Program-made: the position numbers and the translations under genes
Source: Diploptera punctata
Taxonomy: Eukaryota; Arthropoda; Insecta; Blattodea; Blaberidae
Reading direction: 5' to 3'
Assembly: GCA_030220185.1 (NCBI GenBank)
Contig: JASPKZ010007549.1
Coordinates: forward strand, 310,001-374,000
Length of the DNA: 64,000 nt
Notes under the pieces: model-generated
What the model saw: only the letters and a program-made list of their open reading frames with translations
Databases searched by the model: none
What the model was told of the DNA's origin: nothing
Shown here: positions 19,753 to 30,081 of the stretch, one piece after another
Layout of the letters: every line of letters starts with the position of its first letter
How positions within the stretch are numbered: position 1 is the first letter of the stretch

Positions 19753-20250
19753 CTAGCTAATACCCGGCGTGTGTCTACGCCTAAATAAATTAAAACGTGT
19801 TTCTATGTTTAGTTGAATAAGTGAAAACAAAAATAATTATAAATTTCTACCGTAATTATTTTTAGATACCCCGTGCTGATTACCCGGCGTTGCCCGGGAA
19901 TCTACTTATCCCGATCTTCTTGGTATAAGTGAGCTGAAAGACAAAAATGGTTGTTGAGAGTTACCCGTAAAAGATAGACATGTGCTGTCGCGGACTTATT
20001 TTTTTTGTAGATTTTGTTGATATATTCAATTCTGTATACATTAATTTGGTGTATTTGTTATGGTTTATGCAGCGTAAGCTATTTAACCGTCCAAAAAGTT
20101 CCGAAAAACACGTTTTTTTCTCTACAAAGGGCGATGTTTAAGGGTGAAGGGCAAACTCCCGAACACTTTGCAAAAAGGTCCTTCACAATCTGATGAAGAT
20201 GGCAGCGCATAAAGGACAGACAAACATACATACATTTATTTTTATATAGG
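19753..20250 (-). mobile_element. Helitron-like 3' end
   Basis: On the minus strand the order is hairpin GGCGT-AGACAC-ACGCC (19766-19781), then nine bases, then CTAG (19753-19756) before T, which matches the Helitron 3' signature of a short hairpin upstream of CTRR. A second GC-rich hairpin with ACCCGGCG/TGCCCGGG sits at 19882-19900. No Rep/helicase coding. A fragment recurs at 32908-32990. Confidence 0.6.
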
Positions 20251-20660
20251 CAATAGTAGGCTGTGTGTTTCTATTGTTGTACTGTTGTTGCTTTTGTTTA
20301 CGATTTGACTGTTTTTAATATTTTGCTTGAGTTTTGTGAATGAGAAAGGAAGCAGTGTTGTTCTTTGGAATGTATAATACGTGATGTTTTAATTAATATA
20401 ATTCCACAGCCTGCCAGCAGAGGGCAGTAAGGTCTGTCCTGAGAGACATTAGTACCCAGTCCGCTTGTTTTGTATCTTATCACTGCAAACAAAGGAAGAG
20501 CCCTTACTCCCTGAAAGAGCATAGTCATGTACGCCTACACACATTGTTGGAAAACAAAATTTCCCTCACAGGACCTACTAACACGAGTTGATGCGAATTT
20601 GTTTCTTAGTATTTTAATATAGCTGCTTTTTGTAACATCTCTAGGAGATACCACGCACAT
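20250..20660. other. No gene seen
   Basis: Unclassified intronic DNA with no match to the repeats catalogued here. Confidence 0.35.
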
Positions 20661-20664
20661 CCAC

Positions 20665-21391
20665 TATTGAGTAACATCAATAAAACATGTTCACATAGAA
20701 ATACATTATATAATGGAAATGGACAGCTAATGACAAATGAGATAAATTTTGAGCAAGTGGCTGAATTCAAATACCTAGGAACAATAATCACAAATAGGAA
20801 TGAGGTGCACAAAGAAATTAAACATAGGCTCAATTCTGGAAATGCGTGCTATTATGCATTGCAGAGATTCTTGATGTCGCAACTCCTTTAAAAAAACCTT
20901 GAACTGAAAATATATAAAACTATAATTCTACCAGTTATATTATATGGATGCGAAACATGGACTCTTACTTTAAGGGAGGTAATGAGATTACAAGTATTTG
21001 AGAATAAAGTACTTAGGAAAATTTTTGGACCAAAGAGAGATGAACAGACAGGTGAATGGAGAAGACTACATAAGAATGAACTACATGGTCTTTATAGGAA
21101 GCCAGATATAATAAGAACAGTTAAGTCTCGTAGACTGCGATGGACAGGACATGTTGCACGTATGGGGAATGAAAGACTTGCATGGAAGCTTCTTGTAGGA
21201 AAACCAGATGGAAAACGTCCAGTTGGTAGACCAAGAATGAGGTTGGAGAATAACATTAACCATGGCTTGAAGGAAGTAGATTACATAGGGAATGATTGGA
21301 AAGGATTATCTCAGGATAGGGATGTATGTAGAGCTTATGTCCGCAAGGGCATGGACAGACGGGTTCGATCGTGTCAGCGAGTTAGTTAATG
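20665..21391 (+). mobile_element. LINE-A copy, 5'-truncated
   Basis: Coding blocks: RNTLYNGNGQLMTN, FKYLGTIITNRNEVHKEIKH, NSGNACYYALQRFLMSQLL then a stop from a frame change in the A run at 20890, then LQVFENKVLRKIFGPKRDEQ (open 20982-21389), RKPDIIRTVKSRRLRWTGH, GKRPVGRPRMRLENNIN, and a variant tail MDRRVRSCQRVS that overruns the usual stop because the terminal R-stop has changed to CGATCG. Ends gtcagcgagttagtt. Confidence 0.9.
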
Positions 21392-21394
21392 GGG

Positions 21395-21866
21395 AAATCG
21401 AACGCGACCTTGAGGAGAGAATGAAAACTTGGATCTGGTAAAAGCAGTGTTGCCAAAGTTAAATAAAAGATAAACACGAGTTAAAATCCACTCAGTGAAA
21501 TTGGTGCCTGCAGCTGAACAGAGACTTCCCCCCCCCCACACTCAACCATTTGGACAAACAACCCGCGGAGAGAGAATAAATCGATTGCTTCCTAATTCCT
21601 ATATCTCCTCTCTACCGTATCAATCTCAGTCAACCAGCTGATGTACAGGGTGATCAAACATTTACTATTTACTTATTGCAAGTAGCAATTATTACTTTAT
21701 TGTAACGGACTGTCTACAGCACGTACGGCTTACTGCCCGTGCGACCCATATTTGTAAATAATATTGTAAATATCTTACTTTTGTCTAATAAAGTCCTACT
21801 ACTGCTACTTATTGCAATATTGCCAACTTCAGTTATAAATAACAAACTAAATAAGTTTAATTATAT
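21395..21866. other. No gene seen
   Basis: Has a run of C (21529-21537). Text near 21700-21800 (cttactgcccgtgcgaccc) could be an old element end. No coding exon. Confidence 0.35.
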
Positions 21867-21867
21867 A

Positions 21868-22221
21868 AGAGGAACATTAAAAATAACTTTAAAATAAAGC
21901 AAGGAAAGACTCTATAATGAAATTATACAAGACAATGGCAGTGCCTATTATTACTTATGGATCCGAAACATGGGCAGTGACAACACAACAATCTGCCAGA
22001 ATACAAGCTGCTGAAATGAACTTCCTCAGACCAATAGCAGGATATCAAAGAGCAGACAAAAAACACAACACAGAAATAAGACAACAACTACATTTAATGT
22101 ATCTTTAACTGTTTATAATTAGTATAGTGTATATCTATATTTGTCAAATATTTATTTGTATTTGTGCTGGTTGAGTGGAAGAGAAGGCCTTATGGCCTTA
22201 ACTCTGCCAGAATAAATAAAA

Positions 22222-22270
<49 letters not shown>

Positions 22271-22462
22271 ATATTATTAAAAGTAGAGGAATTAAACACA
22301 GCAATAGTGAAATACAGAATATACTGTAAAGGATACTTAGCAAGGATGACTGAGAACAGAATACCAAAAGCAGCATACATCTATTCACCACGAGGAAGAA
22401 GAAGCTTGGGAAGACGAAAGAAAACATGGAAACAGCAGCAATTTGGAACCGGAACAGGCTAG
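21868..22462 (+). mobile_element. LINE-B copy split by LINE-D 3' end
   Basis: Left half (21868-22098) codes KTMAVPIITYGSETWAVTTQ, then AAEMNFLRPIAGYQRADKKH; right half (22269-22462) resumes with KVEELNTAIVKYR, LARMTENRIPKAAYIYSPRG-like text and RRSLGRRKKTWKQQQFGTGTG. An uninterrupted version of the junction (gaaataagacaactaaaagt) is at 58830-58850. The intervening 170 bp are LINE-D. Confidence 0.85.
22099..22268 (+). mobile_element. LINE-D 3' end inserted in LINE-B
   Basis: tttgtgctggttgagtggaa, gccttatggccttaactctg, ccagaataaataaaac and an (ATT)n tail. Same end, reversed, at 13140-13260. Confidence 0.85.
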
Positions 22463-22837
22463 TATATACTTGGACCAACGGATCTGTGCCCCTACAGCGC
22501 TGACATCGTTTTTAGAAAAGTACATGTCTATACTCACACCATTTCATCACACTTTCCTCTCACTATGTCAAACAGCAGCCACAGTAACTTATCAAGTAGG
22601 GATGTTGCCAAACTTCCCCCAGTGTCATGGCTCTTGAATATTGAATAACGCAAGGTTGGAGTTGAGTTGACAACACTAGAGTGCAAGTGCAAGAGAGAGA
22701 GATGAAATGCAGGGAGGGAAATGATTTTCCGAGACAGAAATGGAATTAGGCTTTAGTTCTCATATCGTATGGGGACATAGATCCGTTGGACTGACAATAA
22801 ATAAGCCTGAACCGTGAAGAAGAAAATATGGACCTCA

Positions 22838-23160
22838 GTGGTGTAGGCGTTATGTCCGGGATCGCTGTATTTTTAGGATGGAAAAATCAATGGAACGTGT
22901 CCTCAGGGAAGGACTTTAAACCGTGGGTCCCGAGTATGAAGGTTTTCAGGCTCGTAAAAGATCCTTAAGCCTGAATTAAAAGGCCTCTAAGCAAAATTTA
23001 AAGAATTTTCCCGCCCTAGTACCACCTTCGTTTCCTAGATGTCACTATGAGGCGGAACACTGACCCTGGGCCACTCTATGACATCTATCCGAAAACAAGT
23101 GTAACTAAATTAGTATGATTGAATTTGTCCCCTGTAGGTGGAGAGCGCCTAAGAGAGACA
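22838..23160 (+). mobile_element. SINE S1, copy b
   Basis: Head decayed (gtgtaggcgttatgtccggg), body clear: gatggaaaaatcaatgg, ccgtgggtcccgagtatgaa, caggctcgtaaaagatcctt, tagatgtcactatgaggcgg and ggtggagagcgcc. Aligns to copies at 48949-49330 and 42339-42741. Confidence 0.85.
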
Positions 23161-23164
23161 AGCG

Positions 23165-23505
23165 CTTGGAAGAAGATATGTGTAAGTGGGTATGTAATTG
23201 TGTTTATTGCTATAAGTTACTGGCTGCGATTTTTTCATAACCAAATTTTGGAAGTAGAAATGTGTAAGAAAGTAATCTGAAGCTCCTTAGCCGGCAAAAT
23301 AGGACCTTTGGAAATGGATGTTAACATGAGGCGAAAACTAAAAAAAAAAATATTTTTTTGCGCGATAGTGCGTTCTGTCGTACTTACAGCAATGGCGACC
23401 ATGATTGAAAGTTCAACTTCCTACATTTCGGGGTTGCCAACCTAAATAACTGTACTGTAATATTACATATTACCTACCTCGTGCGGGAAGTAAAACCACT
23501 TCCCT
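23165..23505. other. No gene seen
   Basis: Unclassified; contains an A-run followed by T-run palindrome at 23339-23358. Confidence 0.35.
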
Positions 23506-23507
23506 TT

Positions 23508-23855
23508 ATGTCTTCTTCTTCCTTCCAAGTATTAGGCCAAGGCCTGTTACGATCCTATAGAAAAGTTTCCCTCCAGCGTTTCATAGGACGGCCCAGAGAT
23601 CTTCGTCCTCTTGGTATATAATTATAAACAGCTTTGGGGATCCGATTTGAACTCATTCTTTCAAGATGATGTTTTCAATTTAGTTGGTACTGTTTAATAT
23701 ATTCCAAAATTGGTGTAGTCTTCAATTCTTTTAAGATATCGGTGTTCCTTTTCCGATCCCATCTGGTGTAACCCGCTGTTCTGCGCATGAATCTCATTTC
23801 ACAAGCCGTTATTTTGCTTTCATGTTGTCTTTTTAGTGTCCATGCTTCGCCCTTT
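23508..23855 (-). mobile_element. LINE-C 3' fragment
   Basis: Minus strand repeats the LINE-C tail (GEAWTLKRQHESKITACEMR, RRTAGYTRWDRKRNTDILKE), very close to 10826-11160 but ending sharply at the GEAWTL position. Confidence 0.88.
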
Positions 23856-23859
23856 ATGT

Positions 23860-24515
23860 ATACTACGTAAAATGTATATAGAAAAAAGGTAGTGTTAATA
23901 TACATTATACGAAACAAATCAGTGCATTTTAAATTAATTGAACTTTATTTGAAACAATATAAAACAATAAATTCGTACTTGCCGCCATTTTATGACTGAT
24001 TGGTGTCACGGCCTGCAGTAGTCTCAACTAAATTATTTTCGGCATTTACCGTATAAACACTGGCCACTAAACAACGTTAGTCATTTGTTTACAAAGAACG
24101 CAAATATGTTATTATTTTACTATTATTTATTGTTTTAAAAACACCATCGTGCAAAAAATAATGTATGAAACACGTTTGCCAAGTGTTTTACAGAATCTCG
24201 GAAATTAAAAACCTCGCTCTCGTTCGGTTTTTATTCATATCCTCGCTTCTGTAAAAACCACTTCCCAACCTTGCATTGTAATATTCTATTGTCCGGGGGG
24301 GGGGCAATTTTTTTTGTCGCGACTAAACTGCGAATATCCCATTAAATTAAAAATAGAAACACGTTCTACAAAATTCAGTGAGATGAGATTATTAGGAGCG
24401 AGGTTTTTTATCTCAAAGTATTAATTTTAAAAATTCTCTACCAGATACCACGTTTATTTTCTGGAAATGTAACTTGATACACACGTTTTAATTTAAAAAA
24501 ACGTTCGCATAACGG
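23860..24515. repeat. Intronic DNA with repeat T, copy 2 (24165-24295)
   Basis: 24190-24290 contains ttttacagaatctcggaaattaa and ctgtaaaaaccacttcccaacctt, the inverse of repeat T at 16405-16540. A G-run of ten is at 24296-24305. The remainder is unclassified. Confidence 0.55.
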
Positions 24516-24517
24516 TA

Positions 24518-24592
24518 AAATCTTCTTCCTTCCAAGTATTAGGCCTGTTACGATCTTATAGAAAATTTTCCCTCCAGCGTTTCGTATAAGAC
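24518..24592 (-). mobile_element. LINE-C 3'-terminal fragment
   Basis: About 70 bp, cttccttccaagtattaggc and attttccctccagcgtttcg, matching the end of LINE-C at 10826-10900. Confidence 0.8.
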
Positions 24593-24916
24593 TTGAAAGC
24601 ATAATAATAGTCCCTTCGATTGGTTGCTGGCCAAAGGAAGGCAAGACCAGTGATGGGGCTGCCATCTTATAGCCTCTGGTCAGGCTTTTCTGGAGAAGAA
24701 AAGAGAATAAAGGAAAGAAGAAATGGAAGAAAGGAATGACTCCCTAGCCCTCGGATGCCCTAATAGCGTTGGGGTCGAAAAAACAAGAGTTAATCAAGAG
24801 AGGTTAGATAGTAAAGTTAAAGGAGTGCAAAACACAACTAAGTGGAAGAAATGAAAACTTTACTATCGGAATAATAAACATACTGCATCATAAAACATCT
24901 GATTAGTCTTTCAGAT

Positions 24917-25505
24917 TCTACGGGGTGAATCTTAAATATGGCTTTACGTTTGATCGCGTTGTGTGATGAAAATATTACCATTACAGGAAATATGAAATTA
25001 CCGTTGGAAAGGCAATTATTCAAATTACAACAATGGAATAAAACAAAACATCGTAGAACTTACGTCATTAGTCAAAATGGCGTTGAATATGCAACAGCAA
25101 ATTACAATTGCTGCATGGGCAATAACGTATGTTAATGCTCGTGAGGCCGCAAGACGGGCAAGACGTGAGTTTAACGTAGCATTGCAGCCGTCGACTGTGG
25201 GGAAGTGGAGAAAACGACTGCTGGAAACGGGAAGGATGCAGAAAATCAAACCTCCTGGAAGACCTGGCATTAGCACGGATGCAGAAACAACGAAGAGAAT
25301 TGTGGAGGCGTTCGACGCTAGCCCACAAAAATCAACCCGCCAAGCTGCACGTGAGCAGTGATTTGTCTTGTTTTGTTATATTGTTGCAATTTGAAGGATT
25401 CCCTTTCCAATGAGAACATTGTATTTCCTTTAATAATAATATTTTCGTCACAAAATGCGATCAATCGTATAGTCATATTTCTGAATCACGCAGTATATCG
25501 CTTGT
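24917..25505 (+). mobile_element. Inverted-repeat DNA transposon, internally deleted, HTH ORF retained
   Basis: Left terminal region (24917-25055) and right terminal region (25372-25505) are imperfect inverted copies over about 130 bp: left tttgatcgcgttgtgtgatg against right cgtcacaaaatgcgatcaat, and left gaaaggcaattattcaaatt against right aatttgaaggattccctttc. Between them is only the N-terminal part of a Tc/mariner-type transposase. About 590 bp, so most of the transposase has been deleted. Terminal bases appear to be TAC; TSD not determined. Confidence 0.75.
25077..25361 (+). CDS. HTH-only transposase N-terminal domain (94 aa)
   Basis: Intact ORF with ATG at 25077. Residues 5-60 look like the helix-turn-helix domain found at the N-terminus of Tc3/mariner-like transposases in insects: QQQITIAAWAITYVNAREAA, ALQPSTVGKWRKRLLETGRM, then the linker KPPGRPGIS and KRIVEAFDASPQKSTRQAAR. 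The usual continuation (second HTH and DDE/D catalytic domain) is missing; the frame closes at a TGA just past REQ, next to the right terminal repeat. What I see is a DNA-binding half without catalysis. Whether it is transcribed is unknown; it could simply be a deletion relic. Start chosen because it is the first ATG giving the full domain. Confidence 0.7.
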   Translation: MALNMQQQITIAAWAITYVNAREAARRARREFNVALQPSTVGKWRKRLLETGRMQKIKPPGRPGISTDAETTKRIVEAFDASPQKSTRQAAREQ

Positions 25506-25509
25506 CCGT

Positions 25510-25660
25510 TGTTTGCATTTGTTGCAATTGTCTCTTTCAAGCAAAAATTGGCATGTTACTGTCATGTCCCGACATGTTGAGTATTTTTAATATTCGTTGG
25601 GCTATATCACGAGATTAGAGCAATTTTCCCTTTTGTTCAGGCACTTCACATTTTTATTCA
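25510..25660. other. Flank of the inverted-repeat element
   Basis: No feature recognised before the S2 copy. Confidence 0.3.
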
Positions 25661-25666
25661 TATAAA

Positions 25667-25956
25667 ACCGCTGTGGTCTCGTGGTAGCATGCTACCTTGT
25701 CACTCAGCGGGCCCGGGTTCGATTGCAGGTCGGGACACGATTCCTGGGTAAGGTTTTTTCAGGGTTTTCTCCTCACCTGTAAGGAAAATGTTAGGTAGCT
25801 TTAAGGCCCAACGGTCCCCGAATATCACCTGGTCATCATCCTTTACCGGTGTGCAAAGCAACGGAATGCTACCACACCTATAATTCCCTAGTAAAGCTGC
25901 AAAGCATAGCATGAAAATGCTATGATTGCAGTGAAAGACCTGTCCTAGGACAGAAC
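25667..25956 (+). mobile_element. SINE S2, copy d (short CAT array)
   Basis: Head accgctgtggtctcgtggta, B box gggttcgattgcaggt, body aggttttttcagggttttct, only two CAT units at 25833-25839, end gacctgtcctaggacagaac. Somewhat diverged subtype (gattcctgggtaagg instead of tttttctgggtgagg), similar to copy g. Confidence 0.9.
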
Positions 25957-26556
25957 ACTAACTCACTGGCACTATCGAACCCGTAGGTTCTTGGCTGAGC
26001 GGAAATAAGCTCTCCATACATCCCTATCCTGATATGTTTTCCAATCATTCCCTGTATAATATTCTTCCCTCAAATCATGGTTAATGTTATTCTCCCACCT
26101 CATTCTTGGTCTACCAACTGGGCGTTTTCCCTGTGGTTTTCCTACAACAAGCTTCCAAGCATGTCTTTCATTCCCCACTTGTGCCACATGCTCTGCCTCT
26201 CGTAGTCTAGGAGACTTAACTGTTTTCATTATATCTGGCATCGTATAAAGACCATGTACTTCACTATTATGTTGTCTTCCCCATTCACCTTCTGTTCATC
26301 TCTCTTTGGTCCAAAATTTTCCTAAGAACTTTATTCTCAAATACTCGTAATCTCCTTTCCTCCCTTAAAGTAAGAGTCCATGTTTCACATCCATGTAATA
26401 TAACTGATAGAATAACAGTTTTATATATTTTCAGTTTAATGTTTTTTGAAAGGAGATGTGACGTCAAGAGTCCCTTAATACATAACAGCACGCATTTCCA
26501 GAATTGAGCCTATGTTTAATTTCTTTGTGCATCTCATTCCTGTTTGTGATTATTGT
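25957..26556 (-). mobile_element. LINE-A copy, first of a three-unit cluster
   Basis: Minus strand from KHRLNSGNAC... through VILHGCETWTL, RRLRVFENKVLRKIL, MPDIMKTVKSPRLREAEH, GKRPVGRPRMRWENNINHDL to RSAKNLRVR and stop (open 25972-26241), 3' end at 25957. Ends on its upstream side at tttgtgattattgttc. Confidence 0.88.
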
Positions 26557-27008
26557 TCTATCGAAACCGTAGGCTTATTGCCGCGCGGACATAAGCTATC
26601 CTGAGCTAATGTTTTCCAATCATCCCCTGTATAATCTAACTACCTCAAATCATAGTTAATGTTATTCTCCCACCTCATTCTTGATCTAACAATGGGCGTT
26701 TTCCCTCTGGTTTTCCTACCGCAGTTTTCTCCATTCACCTGTCTATTCATCTCTTTTTGGCCGAAAAAAAGTTCCTAAGAACTTTATTCTCATATACTTG
26801 TAATCTCCTTTCCTCCCTTAAAGTATGAGTCCATGTTTCGCACCCATATAATATAATTGGTAGAATAACAGTTTTATATATTTTCAGTTTAACGTTTTTT
26901 GAAAGGAGTTGGGACATCAAGAGTCTCTGAATGCATAATAGCACGCATTTCCAGAATTGAGCCTATGTTTAATTTCTTTGTGCATCTCATTCCTATTTGT
27001 GATTATTA
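26557..27008 (-). mobile_element. LINE-A copy, second of the cluster
   Basis: Same orientation; lacks the true 3' end, starting at atcgaaaccgtagg with ttattgccgcgcgg in place of tcatggccgcgcgg. Internal deletion of about 110 bp between the GKPEGK region (26700) and RNCGEWR region (26727). Nearly the same as the next unit, including the joint. Confidence 0.85.
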
Positions 27009-27279
27009 TTCTATCGAACCCGTAGGTTTATTGCCGCGCGGGCATAAGCTCTCCATACATCCCTATCCTGAGCTAATATTTTCCAATCATCCCCTGTATA
27101 ATCTAACTACCTCAAATCATAGTTAATGTTATTCTCCCACCTCATTCTTGATCTAACAATGAGCGTTTTCCCTCTGGTTTTCCTACCAGAAACTTCCATG
27201 CACCTCTTTATCTCCCATTCGTGCCACATGTCCTGCCCATCGCAGTCTACGAGATTTAACTGTTCTTATTGTATCTGGC

Positions 27280-27315
<36 letters not shown>

Positions 27316-27605
27316 GTAGCTCACCATTACGCAGTTTTCTCCATTCACCTGTCAATTCGTCTCTTTTTGGCCGAAAAAAAGTTCCTAAGGACTTTATTCT
27401 CAAATACTTGTAATCTTCTTTCCTCCCTTAAAGTAAGAGTCCAGGTTTCGCACCCATATAATATAACTGGTAGAATAATAGTTTTATATATTTTCAGTTT
27501 AACGTTTTTTGAAAGGAGTTGGGACATCAAAAGTCTCTGCAATGCACAATAGCACGCATTTCCAGAGTTGAGCCAATTTCTAATTATCTCACAATTTCTA
27601 ATCAC
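27009..27605 (-). mobile_element. LINE-A copy, third of the cluster
   Basis: Begins with the same abnormal joint (gattattattctatcgaaccc) as the second unit and carries FGHVARMGD-type and VFENKVLR blocks; a (TA)n array (27283-27314) has replaced part of the coding. Open minus stretch 27345-27605 shows QRLLMSQLLSKNVKLKIYKT and VILYGCETWTLTLREERRLQ. Confidence 0.85.
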
Positions 27606-28220
27606 ATTTTATGTCTAAAACAAACATAGAAGGTTAAACATTCGATATTTATTAGTTTGAATTGTATACTGCAGATGTCTCTGATATCCCGGGCATGCGC
27701 ACAAAATATTAGTAAAAACGTATTAATATCGTAATTTGTTGGATGAAAGGGAATTTTTTGGAATGGATGTGTGTTGCCTGCAGGTGTAATTACAAGAAAC
27801 AGAATTGAGTGAACCAGCGCATCCTGGTGTCCAATTCAAACATTAACAATATTAATGGTGTAATACAAAAGCAATAACATACTTGTGCGCTGTGCGATAT
27901 TCGTTTGTTTTACTGTTACTGTTGGGGGGAGGCACGTTCACCCTCACGCATTATTTCACACGCATATTTTAGTAAATTCCACAACTGCCAACTGTAAAAA
28001 CAACTCGCTATATTGAAGAGTCGCTGTTATGTGATATTTTTTAGCAGTAGATTTCTGTTTTATACGAAAATGCTGTCAGACGTACCTGTTTGAGTTTACT
28101 TTCTGCTAGGTTTTTTTTATTTAATGGTTAGCAAAATATTTGAACCGAGACAAACATGGAAGTAGCCATAGAATATATTCACATGTTTCTACTCTTCTTC
28201 ATTTCGTATTATTATGCTGT
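27606..28220. other. No gene seen
   Basis: Unclassified intronic DNA. Confidence 0.35.
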
Positions 28221-28221
28221 C

Positions 28222-28385
28222 CATGAATGGAAAATTGAAAGAAGGAGCAGAAAAGGAAGACCAAGAACAACCTGGAAGAATAACATTCAAAATTCAATGA
28301 GGAAATTTGGTGTAGGAACAGATGAAGACACAGAGGACAGAGAACGATGGAGAACTTTAATTAAGGGAAATTTGTGAATGTTTGT
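28222..28385 (+). mobile_element. LINE-E 3' end
   Basis: Codes WKIERRSRKGRPRTTWKNNI, QNSMRKFGVGTDEDTEDRER and WRTLIKGNL stop; a continuous version of the site that is interrupted by LINE-C at 51366/51893. Followed by TA repeats. Confidence 0.85.
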
Positions 28386-28509
28386 TACAAACTGATAGTC
28401 ATTTATATATATATATTTATATATATATATATATAGATTCATGTTAATTACTAAGATTGGTTGGAGAAAACCCTCAATGATGAGGATAATTCTCAAAATG
28501 AACAGACGA

Positions 28510-28510
<1 letters not shown>

Positions 28511-28555
<45 letters not shown>

Positions 28556-28565
28556 TTATTATTGT
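28511..28565. repeat. (ATT)n microsatellite
   Basis: Array directly abutting a truncated LINE-A. Confidence 0.9.
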
Positions 28566-28834
28566 CATACCAGATATAATAAGAACACTTAAGTCTTGTG
28601 CACAACGATGGGGAGGACATGTGGCATGGAAGTTTCTTGTAGGAAAACCAGAGGGATAACGCGCAGTTGATAGATCAAGAATGAGGTGGGAGAATAATAT
28701 TAACTATGATTTGAGGGAAGCAGATTATAGAGGGGGTGATTGGAAAACTTTATCTCAGGATAGGGGTGTATTGAGAGCTTATGTTCATACGGCCATGAAC
28801 CTATGGGTTCGATAGTGTCATTGAGATAGCTAGT
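28566..28834 (+). mobile_element. LINE-A 3' end with internal deletion
   Basis: Starts at PDIIRTLKSCAQRWGGHVA, deletes the RMGNERR segment (VAWKFLVGKPEG), then RMRWENNINYDLREADY and ends gtgtcattgagatagctagtt. Confidence 0.88.
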
Positions 28835-28878
28835 TATGTACATATACTTGTAATGCAGGTAGTATATTCATTATGCAT

Positions 28879-29218
28879 CCATTCATAGTAATTCTGCCCG
28901 AAGTCAGGTCCTTCACTGCAATCATAACATTTTCATGCTATGCTTGCAGATTTACTAGGGAATTGTAGGTGTGGTAGCTTCCCGTTGCTTTCCACACCGG
29001 TGAAGGATGATGATGATGATGATAAGGATGATGATGATGATGAAGGCCATATGATTTCGGGGACCGTTTGGGCCTTAAAGTTTTTCTGTCATTTGTCTTA
29101 CATGTGAGGAAAAACCCCGATAAAAACCTCACCCAGAAAAACTGCCCCGACGTTGGATCGAACCCGGGCCCGCTGCGTGACAAGGCAGCACGCTACCTCG
29201 AGACCACAGCGGTGGATT
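28879..29218 (-). mobile_element. SINE S2, copy e, with 13-bp target duplication
   Basis: Reverse-oriented S2. The 13-mer attcattatgcat flanks it exactly at 28866-28878 and 29219-29231. CAT array 29006-29042 on minus. The B box retains gggttcgatcc though the flanking arm is mutated (cgttggatcgaaccc on +). Confidence 0.95.
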
Positions 29219-29231
29219 ATTCATTATGCAT

Positions 29232-29598
29232 ACCTTAAAATAACAATCAATTTAAATTTAAATAATGACACCGATGTACTTGGTTAGGACGTGAGTTCCA
29301 TGCTCTAGTCTTGGAAATCAGAGTAAAGGCAAGCACTGTGATGTATCAATAAGTTTCATATGGTATTGTGCCTAAATTGTCATCTGACAAAATAAATATA
29401 TAGGCCATAAACTAGATTGGAGAGTAGTTACTTCGCAGTTACCTGGAATTAAAAAAAAAAAGCAATGCCGTCAGGTCATATTTCGAAAGTTCCGGTATTC
29501 GATCCTATCATTGACAGAATTTGTAATATACTTCTGAGTTTGGGGCACCTGGAATTCGCAATTACGTTATCCCGATGACATGATGAGTTACGAGGAAG
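29232..29598. other. No gene seen
   Basis: Unclassified intronic DNA. Confidence 0.35.
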
Positions 29599-29612
29599 CA
29601 CCAGGGGAGTAT

Positions 29613-30060
29613 ATTGACTTAGGCTTTCACGGCCAGAGTTACTATGATGATCTTGTAGAAGATTTCCGGGCTGTTGGCCGTGGTCTCGAGGCTTGTAGTT
29701 CCCCAACGTTTCGCCAGAGACTGCGTCCGGCATCCTCAAGGGTTGTCTTGAGACTCGCAATTTTGTCGAGTACCTGCCCTATTTATACATTTATCCGCGA
29801 CGTGTTCTCTGCGCGGTCCGTTACTTCGTAAATTGTATCTGCCTTCTGGTTGGTTAGCATTAGGGTCTTCCATTGCACCAATGAGGTTGCTGCCTGATGT
29901 TCTAGTAGATTGTTCTTGTAGGGGTTTACATCTGGCCTTTTTTAAGACTGGTAACCTTGCTTTGTTGACTTTTAACGATTCTTCCTTTCTATTGTAACTA
30001 TTTTGATGTTACTACAAGCCTCAAGATCTCCCCCAACAGCCCGGAAATCTTCTACAAGAT
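29613..30060 (-). mobile_element. PLE-2 copy 1: Penelope-like element, mostly pseudo-LTR
   Basis: Left 29613-29750 and right 30012-30060 are inverted relatives (cttgtagaagatttccgggc against cccggaaatcttctacaaga). Flanks give caccaggggagtat (29599-29612) and caccaggagagtat (30061-30074), a 14-bp duplication with one mismatch. The interior on minus shows the end of the GIY-YIG ORF (SYNRKEES-K-N-A-LPVLKKA type) with stops. The 30-bp extension beyond the arm (ctttcacggccagagtt on +) corresponds to the right end of PLE-1, setting the orientation as minus. Confidence 0.78.
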
Positions 30061-30081
30061 CACCAGGAGAGTATTTAAACT

